Shown here: positions 16,958 through 25,762 of the stretch, one piece after another | Position numbering within the stretch: the stretch's first letter is position 1 | How the letters are laid out: each line of letters opens with the position of its first letter | From: Photorhabdus cinerea | Lineage (GTDB): Bacteria; Pseudomonadota; Gammaproteobacteria; Enterobacterales; Enterobacteriaceae | Assembly (NCBI RefSeq): GCF_011189575.1 | Contig: NZ_PUJW01000004.1 | Coordinates: 1-64,000 of the forward strand | Reading direction: 5' to 3' | DNA length: 64,000 nucleotides | Translations under genes and position numbers: made by a program | The notes under the pieces: generated by a model | Seen by the model: only the letters and a program-made list of their open reading frames with translations | The model's database searches: none | Told to the model about the DNA's origin: nothing

Positions 16958-19111
16958 ATGGCACTTTCTAGTTCAATAAAAAATCAAATAAGCCAGTGGT
17001 ATAAGGCGTTACCTCAGCACATTAATGGCTTTATTCCCCGAGCTGCACAGAGGCAGATGATTGCCGAAGTTGCAAAAACGCTTGCCGATCAAGAAGGGCG
17101 TCATTTAGTTATTGAAGCGCCAACCGGAATCGGTAAAACCCTTTCTTATTTGATCCCTGGCATTGCTGTGAGTAGATCAGAAAGTAAGCCATTGGTCGTT
17201 AGTACCGCTAATGTTGCTTTACAGGATCAGATTTACAGCAAAGATCTTCCTTTGCTGCGCAAAATCATTCCCGATCTGAAATTTACTGGGGCCTTTGGGC
17301 GTGGTCGTTATATTTGCCCGCGTAATCTCGAAGCCATCTGTGCAAACAACAGTGGACAGATAGATTTAATATTTTTGGTTGAGGGCAAAACAGAACTTGC
17401 TAATAGTGAAGAGAGAGAACTGTGTCGCAGGTTGCACAGTGACTATACAACTTTTGCTTGGGATGGGTTGCGTGATCACCACAAACTGGCTTTGTCTGAT
17501 ACTTTATGGTCGAAAGTTAGCACAGATAAAGCAAACTGCCTTGGACGTAATTGTCAATATTATCATCGCTGCCCATTTTTTATTGCTCGCCGTGAAATCG
17601 AAAATGTGGATGTGGTGGTTGCTAACCATGCGTTGGTGATGGCAGCGCTGGAGAGTGAATCGGTGCTACCCGACGCCAAGAATTTGTTATTAGTACTTGA
17701 TGAAGGCCATCATATACCAGATGTTGCCCGGGATTCACTGGAAGTTGAAGGGGAAATTACACTGTTTCAACTTAATGGTCAGTTAGATACTTTTATCCGC
17801 CATGTTGAGCAATATCTGGTGCAATTCCATCCTGCAAAGCCTCCACGTCTGGCTAACGCTGGCCGCCTTAATGAACATAGTGAAAAACTACGGGAATGTT
17901 TTAAAGAGCTTGCTACTGTGACTCAGGCACTCTTACCCGAGAAAAGCAAGATAGATGAGTATTTGTTTGAGATGGGTAAGTTACCGGATAACTTGCTACT
18001 TTGCTGTCAGCAATTGTTCAAATTGACCGATGGTTTACGTGGGTTGGCAGAAGCGATACTGAATGATTTGACTGAACAGACAGCTAAACAGGATATTGGC
18101 AGATTGCATCGGGCTATTTTGCATACTAGTCGCACGCTTGGATATTTTGAAAATATGACTAAATTATGGCGGTTGGCCTCATTGGAAGAGTCATCTAGTG
18201 CACCGGTATCGAAATGGTTGAGACGCCGCTATGAAAAAAATCAGTCACACCTCTATTTTTATTGCGCAGGTATCAGAGTGAGTGAACAGCTCCATCAGTT
18301 GCTTTGGCGTAATATTCCTCATGTGGTTGTGACATCAGCAACACTTCGTTCCCTGAACAGTTTTTCCCGTATTCAGGAATTAACTGGGTTAACTGAAAAA
18401 GCGGGTGACCGTTTTGTCACGTTATCATCACCTTTTAATCATGTACGGCAGGGAAAGCTGGTTATTCCCAAAATGTCGCTGGAGCCGACAATTGACAATG
18501 AAACTGCTCACTTGGAAGAGATGGCGCGTTATTTCAGGACCCAATTGTTGAGTCGGAAACATAAAGGGATGCTGATTTTGTTCAGCAGTCAGAGGGCTAT
18601 GGATACTTTTCTCACTTATGTGACGGATTTACGTTTGATGTTACTTGTTCAGGGGGATCAGCCGCGTTATCGGTTAGTTGAAACACATTGTCAGCGTATA
18701 AATGGAGGACAATGTAGTGTGTTGGTTGGGTTGCAATCTTTTGCTGAAGGTCTGGATTTAAAGGGTGATTATCTGTCTCAGGTTCACATTCATAAAATCG
18801 CATTTCCTCCAGTTAACAATCCGGTAATTATTACTGAAGGTGAATGGTTGAAATCGCTTAAACGTTACCCCTTTGAGGTTCAAAGTTTGCCAAGTGCTTC
18901 TTTCAGCCTTATTCAGCAGGTAGGAAGGCTTATTCGTAGCCATGAATGTTATGGTGATGTGGTTATTTATGACCGGCGTTTGCTGAGCAAAAAATATGGA
19001 TTGAGGTTGTTAAATGCTCTGCCGGTTTTCCCTATTGAGCAACCGGAAATTCTTTCAGAAAATGAAATCAGACAAATAGAAAGGATAAATAACTTACATG
19101 AAAATTTGTAA
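16958..19111 (+). CDS. dinG: ATP-dependent DNA helicase DinG
   Basis: This is a 5'-3' XPD-type helicase that resolves R-loops and forked structures. The 717-residue protein is collinear with E. coli DinG (716). Walker A EAPTGIGKT is near residue 52. The four iron-sulfur cluster cysteines are recognisable in CPRN, near residue 117, and the CLGRNCQYYHRC cluster near 195-206. DEGHH is motif II. VTSATLR, LVGLQSFAEGLDLKG and QQVGRLIRS are the later helicase motifs. E. coli DinG is LexA-regulated, but no clear CTGT-N8-ACAG box was found upstream here. The window lacks ybiA, which lies between rhlE and dinG in E. coli. Confidence 0.95.
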   Translation: MALSSSIKNQISQWYKALPQHINGFIPRAAQRQMIAEVAKTLADQEGRHLVIEAPTGIGKTLSYLIPGIAVSRSESKPLVVSTANVALQDQIYSKDLPLLRKIIPDLKFTGAFGRGRYICPRNLEAICANNSGQIDLIFLVEGKTELANSEERELCRRLHSDYTTFAWDGLRDHHKLALSDTLWSKVSTDKANCLGRNCQYYHRCPFFIARREIENVDVVVANHALVMAALESESVLPDAKNLLLVLDEGHHIPDVARDSLEVEGEITLFQLNGQLDTFIRHVEQYLVQFHPAKPPRLANAGRLNEHSEKLRECFKELATVTQALLPEKSKIDEYLFEMGKLPDNLLLCCQQLFKLTDGLRGLAEAILNDLTEQTAKQDIGRLHRAILHTSRTLGYFENMTKLWRLASLEESSSAPVSKWLRRRYEKNQSHLYFYCAGIRVSEQLHQLLWRNIPHVVVTSATLRSLNSFSRIQELTGLTEKAGDRFVTLSSPFNHVRQGKLVIPKMSLEPTIDNETAHLEEMARYFRTQLLSRKHKGMLILFSSQRAMDTFLTYVTDLRLMLLVQGDQPRYRLVETHCQRINGGQCSVLVGLQSFAEGLDLKGDYLSQVHIHKIAFPPVNNPVIITEGEWLKSLKRYPFEVQSLPSASFSLIQQVGRLIRSHECYGDVVIYDRRLLSKKYGLRLLNALPVFPIEQPEILSENEIRQIERINNLHENL

Positions 19112-19152
19112 TTTATTTATCCTTTATGAATAAAATCGGCAGAAGGCGTTGT

Positions 19153-19374
19153 TTATCCTACTTTTTTTAGAAAGCAGGTTTTCAATACCAAGCCTTTGAT
19201 TTTGTCTGCGTTACATTCGATTTCATCTTCACGATGGTTTAAGCGGATATTTTTAATCACAGTACCGCGTTTTAAAGTCGCAGATGTACCTTTGACTTTC
19301 AGGTCCTTGATGACTTGAACAGAATCACCATCATTGAGCACAGTACCATTACTGTCTTTTACTTCGGTATCCAT
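19153..19374 (-). CDS. PhnA/YjdM C-terminal domain protein
   Basis: This 73-residue protein matches the C-terminal SH3-like half of YjdM (formerly PhnA): DSNGTVLNDGDSVQVIKDLKVKGTS, followed by LKRGTVIKNIRL and a Cys-containing end. The N-terminal zinc ribbon of full-length YjdM is missing, and the start MDTEVKDS looks natural with a GGAAATAAT ribosome site, so this is the short family form rather than a truncation. YjdM was once linked to phosphonate use, but that role was withdrawn, so no function is assigned. It is transcribed towards dinG and ends 41 bases from it. Confidence 0.8.
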   Translation of the reverse strand: MDTEVKDSNGTVLNDGDSVQVIKDLKVKGTSATLKRGTVIKNIRLNHREDEIECNADKIKGLVLKTCFLKKVG

Positions 19375-19498
19375 TTTATTATTTCCTCAAGTTATTTATG
19401 AAATAAAGCGTAGATTATAGACAATTTATGCTTATTTTTAAAGGATATGACGAAATTTGTCTGCATGACAGGAATTTTATGATGTTCTTCAATGCTGG

Positions 19499-19555
19499 AG
19501 CCTTCGGTGGTGGAAGGCTGATATAAACAGGACCACGGTGTTAGCATAGTCCTGT
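19499..19555. other. Two adjacent hairpins between dps and the PhnA-like gene
   Basis: AGCCTTC (19499-19505) pairs with GAAGGCT (19513-19519) over a GGTGGTG loop. Seven bases later ACAGGAC (19527-19533) pairs with GTCCTGT (19549-19555). Both stems are perfect 7-mers and GC-richer than the surroundings. They could be part of the dps 3' UTR or a small RNA; neither has a clear T-run. Confidence 0.45.
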
Positions 19556-19591
19556 AAGTAACGCAGAGCTCTTATAATGGCTCTTTATATT

Positions 19592-20098
19592 TTATTGCTC
19601 AATGTTTGCTTCAATAAACCATAAGAATTTGTCGAGGTCCCGAGAGGCCGCGGTAAGTATATCCGCAGTATTTTCGTCTTCGACTTCGTCAATAGTTGTG
19701 CGGATATCATTAGCAACAACGGCGTAACGGTCAGCCAGTGCTTTCAGATGATCTTGCACGTTATGGATATCTATCGGGTAGATTTTCAGTAAAGTATGTT
19801 TATTCACGGCTTGTACAGTTCCAAGCGTTATTCCACCCAGTTGCACAACTCTTTCTGCGAAAGTATCCATATGTTCAGTAATAGTAACATGGAAATTATC
19901 TAGCATTTCGTGGATAGAAATGAAGTTTCTGCCACGCATATTCCAATGTGCTTGTTTGGTGAGCAGGGAAAGATCAATAAAATGGATCACCATATGATTC
20001 AGAATTTCAATTGTTTCCTGCTTAATATCATCGTCAACATCATTACGAGTATAAAGTAGTGTGGATGGTTGTGTTTTAATTAATTTGGCTGTATCCAT
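19592..20098 (-). CDS. dps: DNA-binding ferritin-like protein Dps
   Basis: This dodecameric mini-ferritin oxidises iron with hydrogen peroxide and coats DNA in stationary phase. The 168-residue protein keeps the inter-subunit ferroxidase residues at the same numbers as E. coli: His51, His63, Asp67, Asp78 and Glu82, within HWNMRGRNFISIHEMLD and HMDTFAERVVQLGG. The N-terminus carries Lys5, Lys8 and Arg18 for DNA contact, fewer than in E. coli. A perfect 7-1-7 inverted repeat resembling a Fur box lies 24 bases before the ATG. dps next to rhtA matches E. coli. Confidence 0.95.
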   Translation of the reverse strand: MDTAKLIKTQPSTLLYTRNDVDDDIKQETIEILNHMVIHFIDLSLLTKQAHWNMRGRNFISIHEMLDNFHVTITEHMDTFAERVVQLGGITLGTVQAVNKHTLLKIYPIDIHNVQDHLKALADRYAVVANDIRTTIDEVEDENTADILTAASRDLDKFLWFIEANIEQ

Positions 20099-20121
20099 AA
20101 TAGTTTTCCCTTAGTATTAAT

Positions 20122-20136
20122 AATGAGATTCTCATT
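20122..20136. promoter_or_regulatory. Fur-box-like 7-1-7 repeat upstream of dps
   Basis: AATGAGA-T-TCTCATT is a perfect inverted repeat and sits in AT-rich sequence directly upstream of the dps start. The 7-1-7 arrangement matches the Fur consensus layout, and the half site resembles the Fur arm. Binding by Fur, or by another metal or peroxide regulator, is inference. Confidence 0.5.
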
Positions 20137-20350
20137 TATTGAAATTAATATAACTCGATATTAATCTTGAATCATATAGCTTATTCCTATTAAATCAATA
20201 GCCCATTCTTATAAAGAATTTTAGGTAAAAATTAGAATTAACATATTAACAATGAAGTTATGTGATTATATATCAATAGAATAATTAAAAAAACAGGATG
20301 ATTATTTATAAAAATGTGTAAGACTAATTCAGGGGTGATTATTTATAAAT

Positions 20351-20383
20351 AACCGGAGAATTATCCTATTAATTACTCCGGTT
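20351..20383. terminator. Hairpin after rhtA
   Basis: An 8-bp perfect stem, AACCGGAG with CTCCGGTT, closes a 17-nt loop 28 bases downstream of the rhtA stop on the minus strand. The following sequence is T-rich only in part (TTATTTATA). Confidence 0.55.
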
Positions 20384-20411
20384 GCCGTTTTATTTCAATT
20401 AAATAGAATTA

Positions 20412-21302
20412 TTAATCGACTTCTACTATTTTAGGCTTACCTTTAATGGTTGATGTAGAACCGATAGAGGCGAAAATAATGCAAAATAGGGCCAGCCATT
20501 GAGTTGTCGTTAGATGTTCATTGAGGAACGTAATACCAGATAAAGCGCCGAGGGCGGGTTCAAGACTCATCAAGGTACCAAATGTTTGTGCGGGTAAACG
20601 GGTTAGAGCAATCATTTCTAATGTGTATGGGAATGCAGTAGACAGAATAGCGATTGCCAGTGCCAGAGGCATAATTGACATATCAAATAACAGTTCTGGA
20701 CCCGTTTGTATTAGTCCCACAGGGAAAAATATTAAGGCAGCGATAAATGAACCGACAGAAACTGTTGCTGCTCCGTAACCTGCCCCCGCGCGTTGGCCGA
20801 AAATAATATATAGTGCCCAACAAACACCAGCACTGAGTGCATAAATAATCCCCACGGGATCTAATCCATTAATATTATTGCCAATCGGTAACAGGAAAGC
20901 CAAACCAGCGATAACCAGCGCAACCCAGAGAAAATCTATTGGCCGGCGTGATGAGAACATAGCTACGGCTAATGGACCGGTAAACTCAAGAGCAACGGCA
21001 ATACCTAAAGGAATCGTCGTCAGTGCCATATAAAACGTATAGTTCATTGCTCCGAGCGCAATGCCATAGGTAAATAGTGGCATAATTGAATCTCGGCGGA
21101 AACGCAGACGCCAAGGTTTAAAAATAAGAAATAGAATGATAGTTCCAAGACCCAGTCGTAAAGCAGTAACGCCGGGTGCGCCGATGACTGGAAACAGCAT
21201 TTTGGCAAGAGAAGCACCGCTCTGAATTGACGTCATGGCAAGTAATAATAGGATTACCGGTATTAACGGAAAAGCACTCTTTTGGAGCTTGGAAGAAGAC
21301 AT
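20412..21302 (-). CDS. rhtA: Threonine/homoserine exporter RhtA
   Basis: This is an inner membrane EamA/DMT exporter for threonine, homoserine and related amino acids. The 296 residues contain ten hydrophobic helices in two repeats. Close matches to E. coli RhtA include SIQSGASLAK, GAPGVTALRLGLGT, the PLGIAVALEFTGPLAVA block and LPAQTFGTLMSLEPA. The C-terminus is KIVEVD. It is upstream of dps and in the same orientation, with 313 bases between them, so a separate promoter for dps is likely. Confidence 0.93.
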   Translation of the reverse strand: MSSSKLQKSAFPLIPVILLLLAMTSIQSGASLAKMLFPVIGAPGVTALRLGLGTIILFLIFKPWRLRFRRDSIMPLFTYGIALGAMNYTFYMALTTIPLGIAVALEFTGPLAVAMFSSRRPIDFLWVALVIAGLAFLLPIGNNINGLDPVGIIYALSAGVCWALYIIFGQRAGAGYGAATVSVGSFIAALIFFPVGLIQTGPELLFDMSIMPLALAIAILSTAFPYTLEMIALTRLPAQTFGTLMSLEPALGALSGITFLNEHLTTTQWLALFCIIFASIGSTSTIKGKPKIVEVD

Positions 21303-21664
21303 CCGGACAAAACCTCAATGAAAATCAAGTGATCTGGTTGGTAATTTTCTCAGTGAAAGGCAGATAACTCAATAGGTTTGAGAAATATAATTTTAAGTAA
21401 ATACTGTCCATTCATTAGATTATATTATATAAAATAGTAAAATTATTTTTCAGTATTGGGGGATCATTCTCTAAAAAATCAAATAGCATTATGAAATGTT
21501 GTTAACTCATTGATGACTGATAATTAATTCCTTTATTATTTTGATTTTACTGGAATTAATTTTCTAATTTATATTATCTCTATACATAAATGAGTTGTAT
21601 AATAGTTATGTCAATGTATAATTATATTTTTTACAGTAAATATAAAGTAACAGGGACTTAGATA
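21303..21664. other. Divergent spacer between rhtA and the LOG-family gene
   Basis: These 362 AT-rich bases hold the promoters of both divergent genes. No operator, hairpin or small gene stands out. Confidence 0.4.
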
Positions 21665-22228
21665 ATGAAAAGTATTGCCGTTTATTGTGGTTCAAGCCTC
21701 GGTATATCTGAAATATATAAAGAAAATGCCATTATCTTTGCGAAAGAACTAGTTAAGCGTGAAATTACTTTAATTTATGGTGGGGCCAGTGTAGGCATTA
21801 TGGGAACTGTTGCTGATACTGTGCTGAAAGAGGGCGGTAAAGTTATTGGTGTTATACCAACATTGTTGGAAAAGCGTGAAATATCACATAAGAACCTAAC
21901 GGAATTATACATTGTCGAGACTATGCATCAGCGTAAAAGTAAGATGATTGAATTAGCTGATGCTTTTGTTGCTTTACCTGGTGGCTTTGGTACGTTAGAA
22001 GAGTTCAGCGAAGTATTTACCTGGAGCCAGATTGGGTTGCACACTAAGCCCTGTGGTATCCTGAATATTAATAATTTTTATGATCCGTTGGTTTCTATGA
22101 TTAATAGAATGGCCGATGAAAAATTTTTGCATGAAAAATATCGGCATATGGCAATAATCGAACAAGATCCTGTCACCTTACTTAATCGTTTTAACACCTA
22201 CAAAGCGCCATCTGTAAAAACTTATTAA
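21665..22228 (+). CDS. LOG-family nucleotide 5'-monophosphate phosphoribohydrolase
   Basis: Members of this family cleave the N-glycosidic bond of nucleoside monophosphates; plant homologues activate cytokinins. The 187-residue protein has the Rossmann start AVYCGSSLG, YGGASVGIMG near residue 38, MHQRKSKM at 87-94, and the diagnostic PGGFGTLEE at 105-113, whose Arg and Glu residues are catalytic. In an insect pathogen, purine monophosphate turnover or a YgdH-like role is more likely than cytokinin signalling; that is inference. It is well separated from its neighbours, with AGGGACTTAGATA before the ATG. Confidence 0.88.
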   Translation: MKSIAVYCGSSLGISEIYKENAIIFAKELVKREITLIYGGASVGIMGTVADTVLKEGGKVIGVIPTLLEKREISHKNLTELYIVETMHQRKSKMIELADAFVALPGGFGTLEEFSEVFTWSQIGLHTKPCGILNINNFYDPLVSMINRMADEKFLHEKYRHMAIIEQDPVTLLNRFNTYKAPSVKTY

Positions 22229-22345
22229 TGATCATTTTATAATAAAAATGCCGCCCACTTTTATGAAAAAGGGAGTTATTTAGAAGGTAGCAGAATAACG
22301 GAAATTAATCTTTGATTGAAATGGGAAATGTTACATATTTAAATA

Positions 22346-22397
22346 AACCATTCCTGTTGAGGAAATATTAATTTGAATATTTTCTACAGGAATGGTT
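22346..22397. terminator. Long hairpin after the Pit/Cry34-like gene
   Basis: A perfect 12-bp stem, AACCATTCCTGT with ACAGGAATGGTT, contains an inner AAATATT/AATATTT pairing. It lies 21 bases past the minus-strand stop. No strong T-run follows, so it may also stabilise the mRNA end. Confidence 0.65.
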
Positions 22398-22418
22398 GTT
22401 AATATAGATTATTAAATA

Positions 22419-22829
22419 TTAGCTTACAATAGTATATTCTACTATTGGGTTATTACCAACGTCTGCTGTATAGGACAGATGTAAATCATCACCTTCATAA
22501 TCTGTTGATATTGAATAGCTGCTGCTTCCAATCAGAGGATTATTCCATGTAATATAAATGCTATAGATTTCGCCTTTGCTATCTACAAATACATAAGTAC
22601 AGCGTCCTGAAACACCACTAATGATACTATTTGAGTCGCTTCTCCAAATAGCTTTTCCAGGAGTACTATCATTGTTTCTATTAATTACTTGGGGAGGAAG
22701 AGTTGTCCACTCACCTTGATCTAAGCGAATAGAATCTTGGATAAGTTTGAGTTTATATTCTGATTTATTAGTTACTTTTGCAATAACACTGATTGGTGCT
22801 TTTAATGAAATTGCTTCGATTTCTGACAT
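22419..22829 (-). CDS. pit: Aegerolysin/Cry34-like insecticidal protein (Pit type)
   Basis: The 136-residue protein resembles the 14-kDa aegerolysin-type component of the Bt binary toxins (Cry34). It has an N-terminal strand followed by VTNKSEYKLKL, then LDQGEWTTLPPQVI, a central strand pair, the WNNPLIGSSSYS segment corresponding to the FDNPFAGSNKY region of Cry34, and the end VEYTIVS. Length and gene size (411 bp) agree with what I recall of Photorhabdus Pit and its TTO1 homologue plu1537, reported as insecticidal. There is no signal peptide. No Cry35-like partner is seen nearby. Aegerolysins bind membrane lipids and can form pores with a partner. The pit symbol rests on recall, not a search. 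Confidence 0.75.
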   Translation of the reverse strand: MSEIEAISLKAPISVIAKVTNKSEYKLKLIQDSIRLDQGEWTTLPPQVINRNNDSTPGKAIWRSDSNSIISGVSGRCTYVFVDSKGEIYSIYITWNNPLIGSSSYSISTDYEGDDLHLSYTADVGNNPIVEYTIVS

Positions 22830-23937
22830 GGTATTACCTCTTGTGATTAATTCTAAAAATATGTTTAAAAAATACCAAGATTTAAATTTAACCTATTTGA
22901 TTAGATAAATATCTTGAGTGGAACCGACCCATTAGAATTCCGTTTCATAATTTTCCCTTAAAGTTAATTTATTTGTATTTGGAACTTCTTATTCACTGCT
23001 GTAACCATTTGCATTATAGTTAGTGATAATTCTTATCTATTTTAAATGCTAAAAAGACAAACTATCTATTAACTATACAAATAAAAACTTTTCTTAATTT
23101 CGGTGTTTTTTAAAGATACCTTTTATTTGAGATGAATGTCAATTTTTTTACCCTTTAAGTTTTATTATAAAATAATAAGAGATTAATTATATTTTTATAC
23201 TTAAAAACATAAATATAGATGATAAAATATATCTATGTTTTTAATAATTTATATACAAAGTGATTGTAATGGAAAACAAAATTGGGTTGCCAGGTTTATG
23301 GTTAATTAATAATTATTTTATTATTTATCGAACATGAATTTGCAATTTTATTGATGAAATGTTAATGCGTTGTGATGTTGAATGAGTATAACTTGGTAAC
23401 AAACTGTATTTATTTGACACAACGATAATCATATACACTAATTTGATAATTCCTGGTTATTGCTTATAGGTTTATTTACTTATTGATTAAGAGAAAATTA
23501 TATAATGACCCAAGATTATATTCACTGATGGTATTATTACATGTTTGATAAAAATTCCAGAAAAAGGGAATTGCTGTAAACGCAATATCATCAATGCTTA
23601 ATATTGGGAGAATGAATGATATTTAGCTATTTATTTTACTTATTGTTTTAATTAAGGATTGCGTTTTACGTTAAATTGAAATCACATTATGGTATGGTTT
23701 TATAATTTACAATATCAATAAGCAAGGAACTTCTCGCTATTCTGTTAAAAGTGAAAATTAAAGTTTTTCATCATTACTGGATTATTCTATTGATGAAATT
23801 TTGGGGCAGTAATTCTGTTTCAGAATTAAGTTATATGTCAGCGGGAAGAGGGTAGTAAATTGTATTAAAATGTAATTTCATACCTTTTTTGTCGACAGGG
23901 AAATTTCGGTTTAATTATAGACGACTGTTTTAATAAT
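22830..23937. other. 1.1-kb AT-rich region without recognisable genes
   Basis: No frame longer than about 25 codons looks coding on either strand. Its left end must hold the promoter of the Pit-like gene. Very short frames (for example an ATG at about 23271 giving 22 residues) are not convincing. The region lies between an insect-toxin gene and a decayed regulator, so it may be residue of lost accessory genes. Confidence 0.5.
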
Positions 23938-23952
23938 GTGTACGCTGTGTCC

Positions 23953-24582
23953 ATGCAAATGAACATAAACCCCCAAGATATCCGTCAGCACATTCTAGAA
24001 ATCGCTCAACAAATTATTGGGTGTAAAGGTTTTGTAGCGGTTGGAATCAATAAAATTTTGAAAGTGTCAAGGTTGTTAAAAGGCTCGTTTTGTTATTATT
24101 TTGCGTCAAAAAAGGTATTTGGCGCTGCTATGCTTGAAGATTACTTTACGCATTATCTAGAAAAGGTGAATACATCATAGCGCGCAAGGAGTGGACTGCT
24201 AAGGAAAATCTAATGCAGTATTGGTAGGGGGGGAGCCTTTGGGAGACGGTGCTGTATGTGGGCAAAGTGTCTGGCAGTTAAGTATGGCGCTGAAGTGAGC
24301 TGGATCAGGGCTGGTATGAAATGAGCCGCCAGCTTGAGTACAAGCAGCGCTGGCGAGGTGGTCAGGTGATAGCGGCCCTCACCCGCCTGAGTCACAAAGT
24401 GAGAAGGTGGGAGTAGTGGATGTCAAGAAGGTGGGTTGGATTGTACTGCTGAAGAAATCTTTCCATTGGCTGAAACCTTATTCCAGATTTGGTTGGGAGC
24501 CAGTCTGATGGCTAAGATCAGGGAGAGTAGCGCACCGTTACAGAATGCTTTGGTGACTACGAAGCGATTGCTGGATGCATAA
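23953..24582 (+). pseudogene. TetR-family regulator, degraded
   Basis: The first about 75 codons encode a TetR DNA-binding domain (RQHILEIAQQIIG..GFVAVGINKILK, then KGSFCYYFASKKVFG). A TAG at 24178 then ends the frame. The following 400 bases still encode pieces of the ligand domain in shifting frames, with several stops, and the end is clear again in the original frame: ETLFQIWLGASLMAKIR...LQNALVTTKRLLDA. The ancestral protein was about 200 residues, of the type often found beside NADPH-quinone or enone reductases. It is directly upstream of curA, whose repressor it may once have been. Several separate lesions exclude a single sequencing error. Confidence 0.85.
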
Positions 24583-24587
24583 AAGAT

Positions 24588-24629
24588 AAAAACACTGTTG
24601 GAGATATCACTATTCATCAGTGTTTTTTT
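24588..24629 (+). terminator. Hairpin after the TetR pseudogene
   Basis: AAAACACTG pairs with CAGTGTTTT around a 20-nt loop and runs into seven T residues. It stands 6 bases after the old TetR stop codon and remains intact although the gene has decayed. Confidence 0.75.
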
Positions 24630-24705
24630 ATACCTAAGAGTTAGATGACTAGTCTACTTTTAGGATATTTCGATGATATTGACGTTATGTTGAAGGAGAA
24701 TATGA

Positions 24706-25743
24706 ATGTTTCAAACGCAACAAATAAATCGCCGTATCGTACTAGCTTCACGTCCGCATGGTGCTCCCTCATCCTCTAATTTTCGTCAGGAACAGCAACC
24801 TATTCCTGAAATTAGGGAGGGGGAACTTTTATTGCGTAGTGTTTTTCTTTCGCTGGACCCTTACATGCGCGGTCGTATGAATAATAAAGCCTCTTATGCT
24901 CCACGGGCAGAACTTGATGATGTCATGGTTGGTTCAACGATAAGCCGGGTAGTGTCTTCAAATCATCCGGGATATCAGATTGGTGATTGGGTATTGGCGG
25001 ATGGCGGTTGGCAGGATTATGCCATTTCCGATGGTAGTAATCTTACCAATTTAGGGCAATCTCCTTCTCACCCGTCCTATACATTAGGCGTGCTGGGTAT
25101 GCCTGGCTTTACTGCTTATACGGGGCTATTAGATATTGGTCAACCTAAAGCAGGTGAAACATTAGTTGTTGCGGCTGCAACGGGTCCGGTAGGGGCAACA
25201 GTTGGTCAAATCGGTAAGCTCAAAGGCTGTTACGTCGTTGGTGTCGCAGGTGGTACAGAAAAATGCCGCTATGCTATTGATGTGTTAGGGTTTGATGCTT
25301 GCCTTGACCACCATGATCCAGACTTTGCTGACCAATTGAATAGTGCTTGTCCTAAAGGTATCGATATTTATTTTGAAAACGTGGGTGGCAAAGTGTTTAA
25401 CGCAGTTTTGCCGCTGCTAAATACCTTTGCTCGCGTTCCGATTTGTGGGATGGTGTCTCTCTACAACGCGACCCGTGTTCCGAAAGGGCCAGATCGTTCG
25501 CCTTTGTTAATGGGGCAATTGTTACAGAAGCGAATTCGAATGGAGGGGTTCATTATTTCTGATCATTATGCTCGGCGTTTTGATGAGTTCTGGCGTGATA
25601 TGTCCGCTTGGCTCGCTGAGGGGCAGATAAAATACCGTGAAGAGATAGTGACAGGTTTGGAAAATGCTCCAGAGGCGTTTATTGGTCTGTTACAAGGCCA
25701 TAATTTCGGCAAATTAGTTGTCCGTGTTGGCCCTGATAATTAA
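24706..25743 (+). CDS. curA: NADPH-dependent curcumin/alkenal reductase CurA (YncB)
   Basis: This is a zinc-independent MDR-family reductase of alpha,beta-unsaturated ketones. The 345 residues equal E. coli CurA. The N-terminal catalytic domain has ASRPHGAPS and LSLDPYMRGRM; the Rossmann nucleotide fold has AAATGPVGATVGQIGKLKG near residues 155-175; YFENVGGKVF and LENAPEAFIGLLQGHNFGKLV follow. The structural zinc cysteines of true alcohol dehydrogenases are absent, as expected. The ribosome site AAGGAG is strong. It lies downstream of the broken TetR gene, so it may now be constitutively expressed; that is inference. Confidence 0.93.
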   Translation: MFQTQQINRRIVLASRPHGAPSSSNFRQEQQPIPEIREGELLLRSVFLSLDPYMRGRMNNKASYAPRAELDDVMVGSTISRVVSSNHPGYQIGDWVLADGGWQDYAISDGSNLTNLGQSPSHPSYTLGVLGMPGFTAYTGLLDIGQPKAGETLVVAAATGPVGATVGQIGKLKGCYVVGVAGGTEKCRYAIDVLGFDACLDHHDPDFADQLNSACPKGIDIYFENVGGKVFNAVLPLLNTFARVPICGMVSLYNATRVPKGPDRSPLLMGQLLQKRIRMEGFIISDHYARRFDEFWRDMSAWLAEGQIKYREEIVTGLENAPEAFIGLLQGHNFGKLVVRVGPDN

Positions 25744-25762
25744 ATCCTGCGAGGAGAATTAA

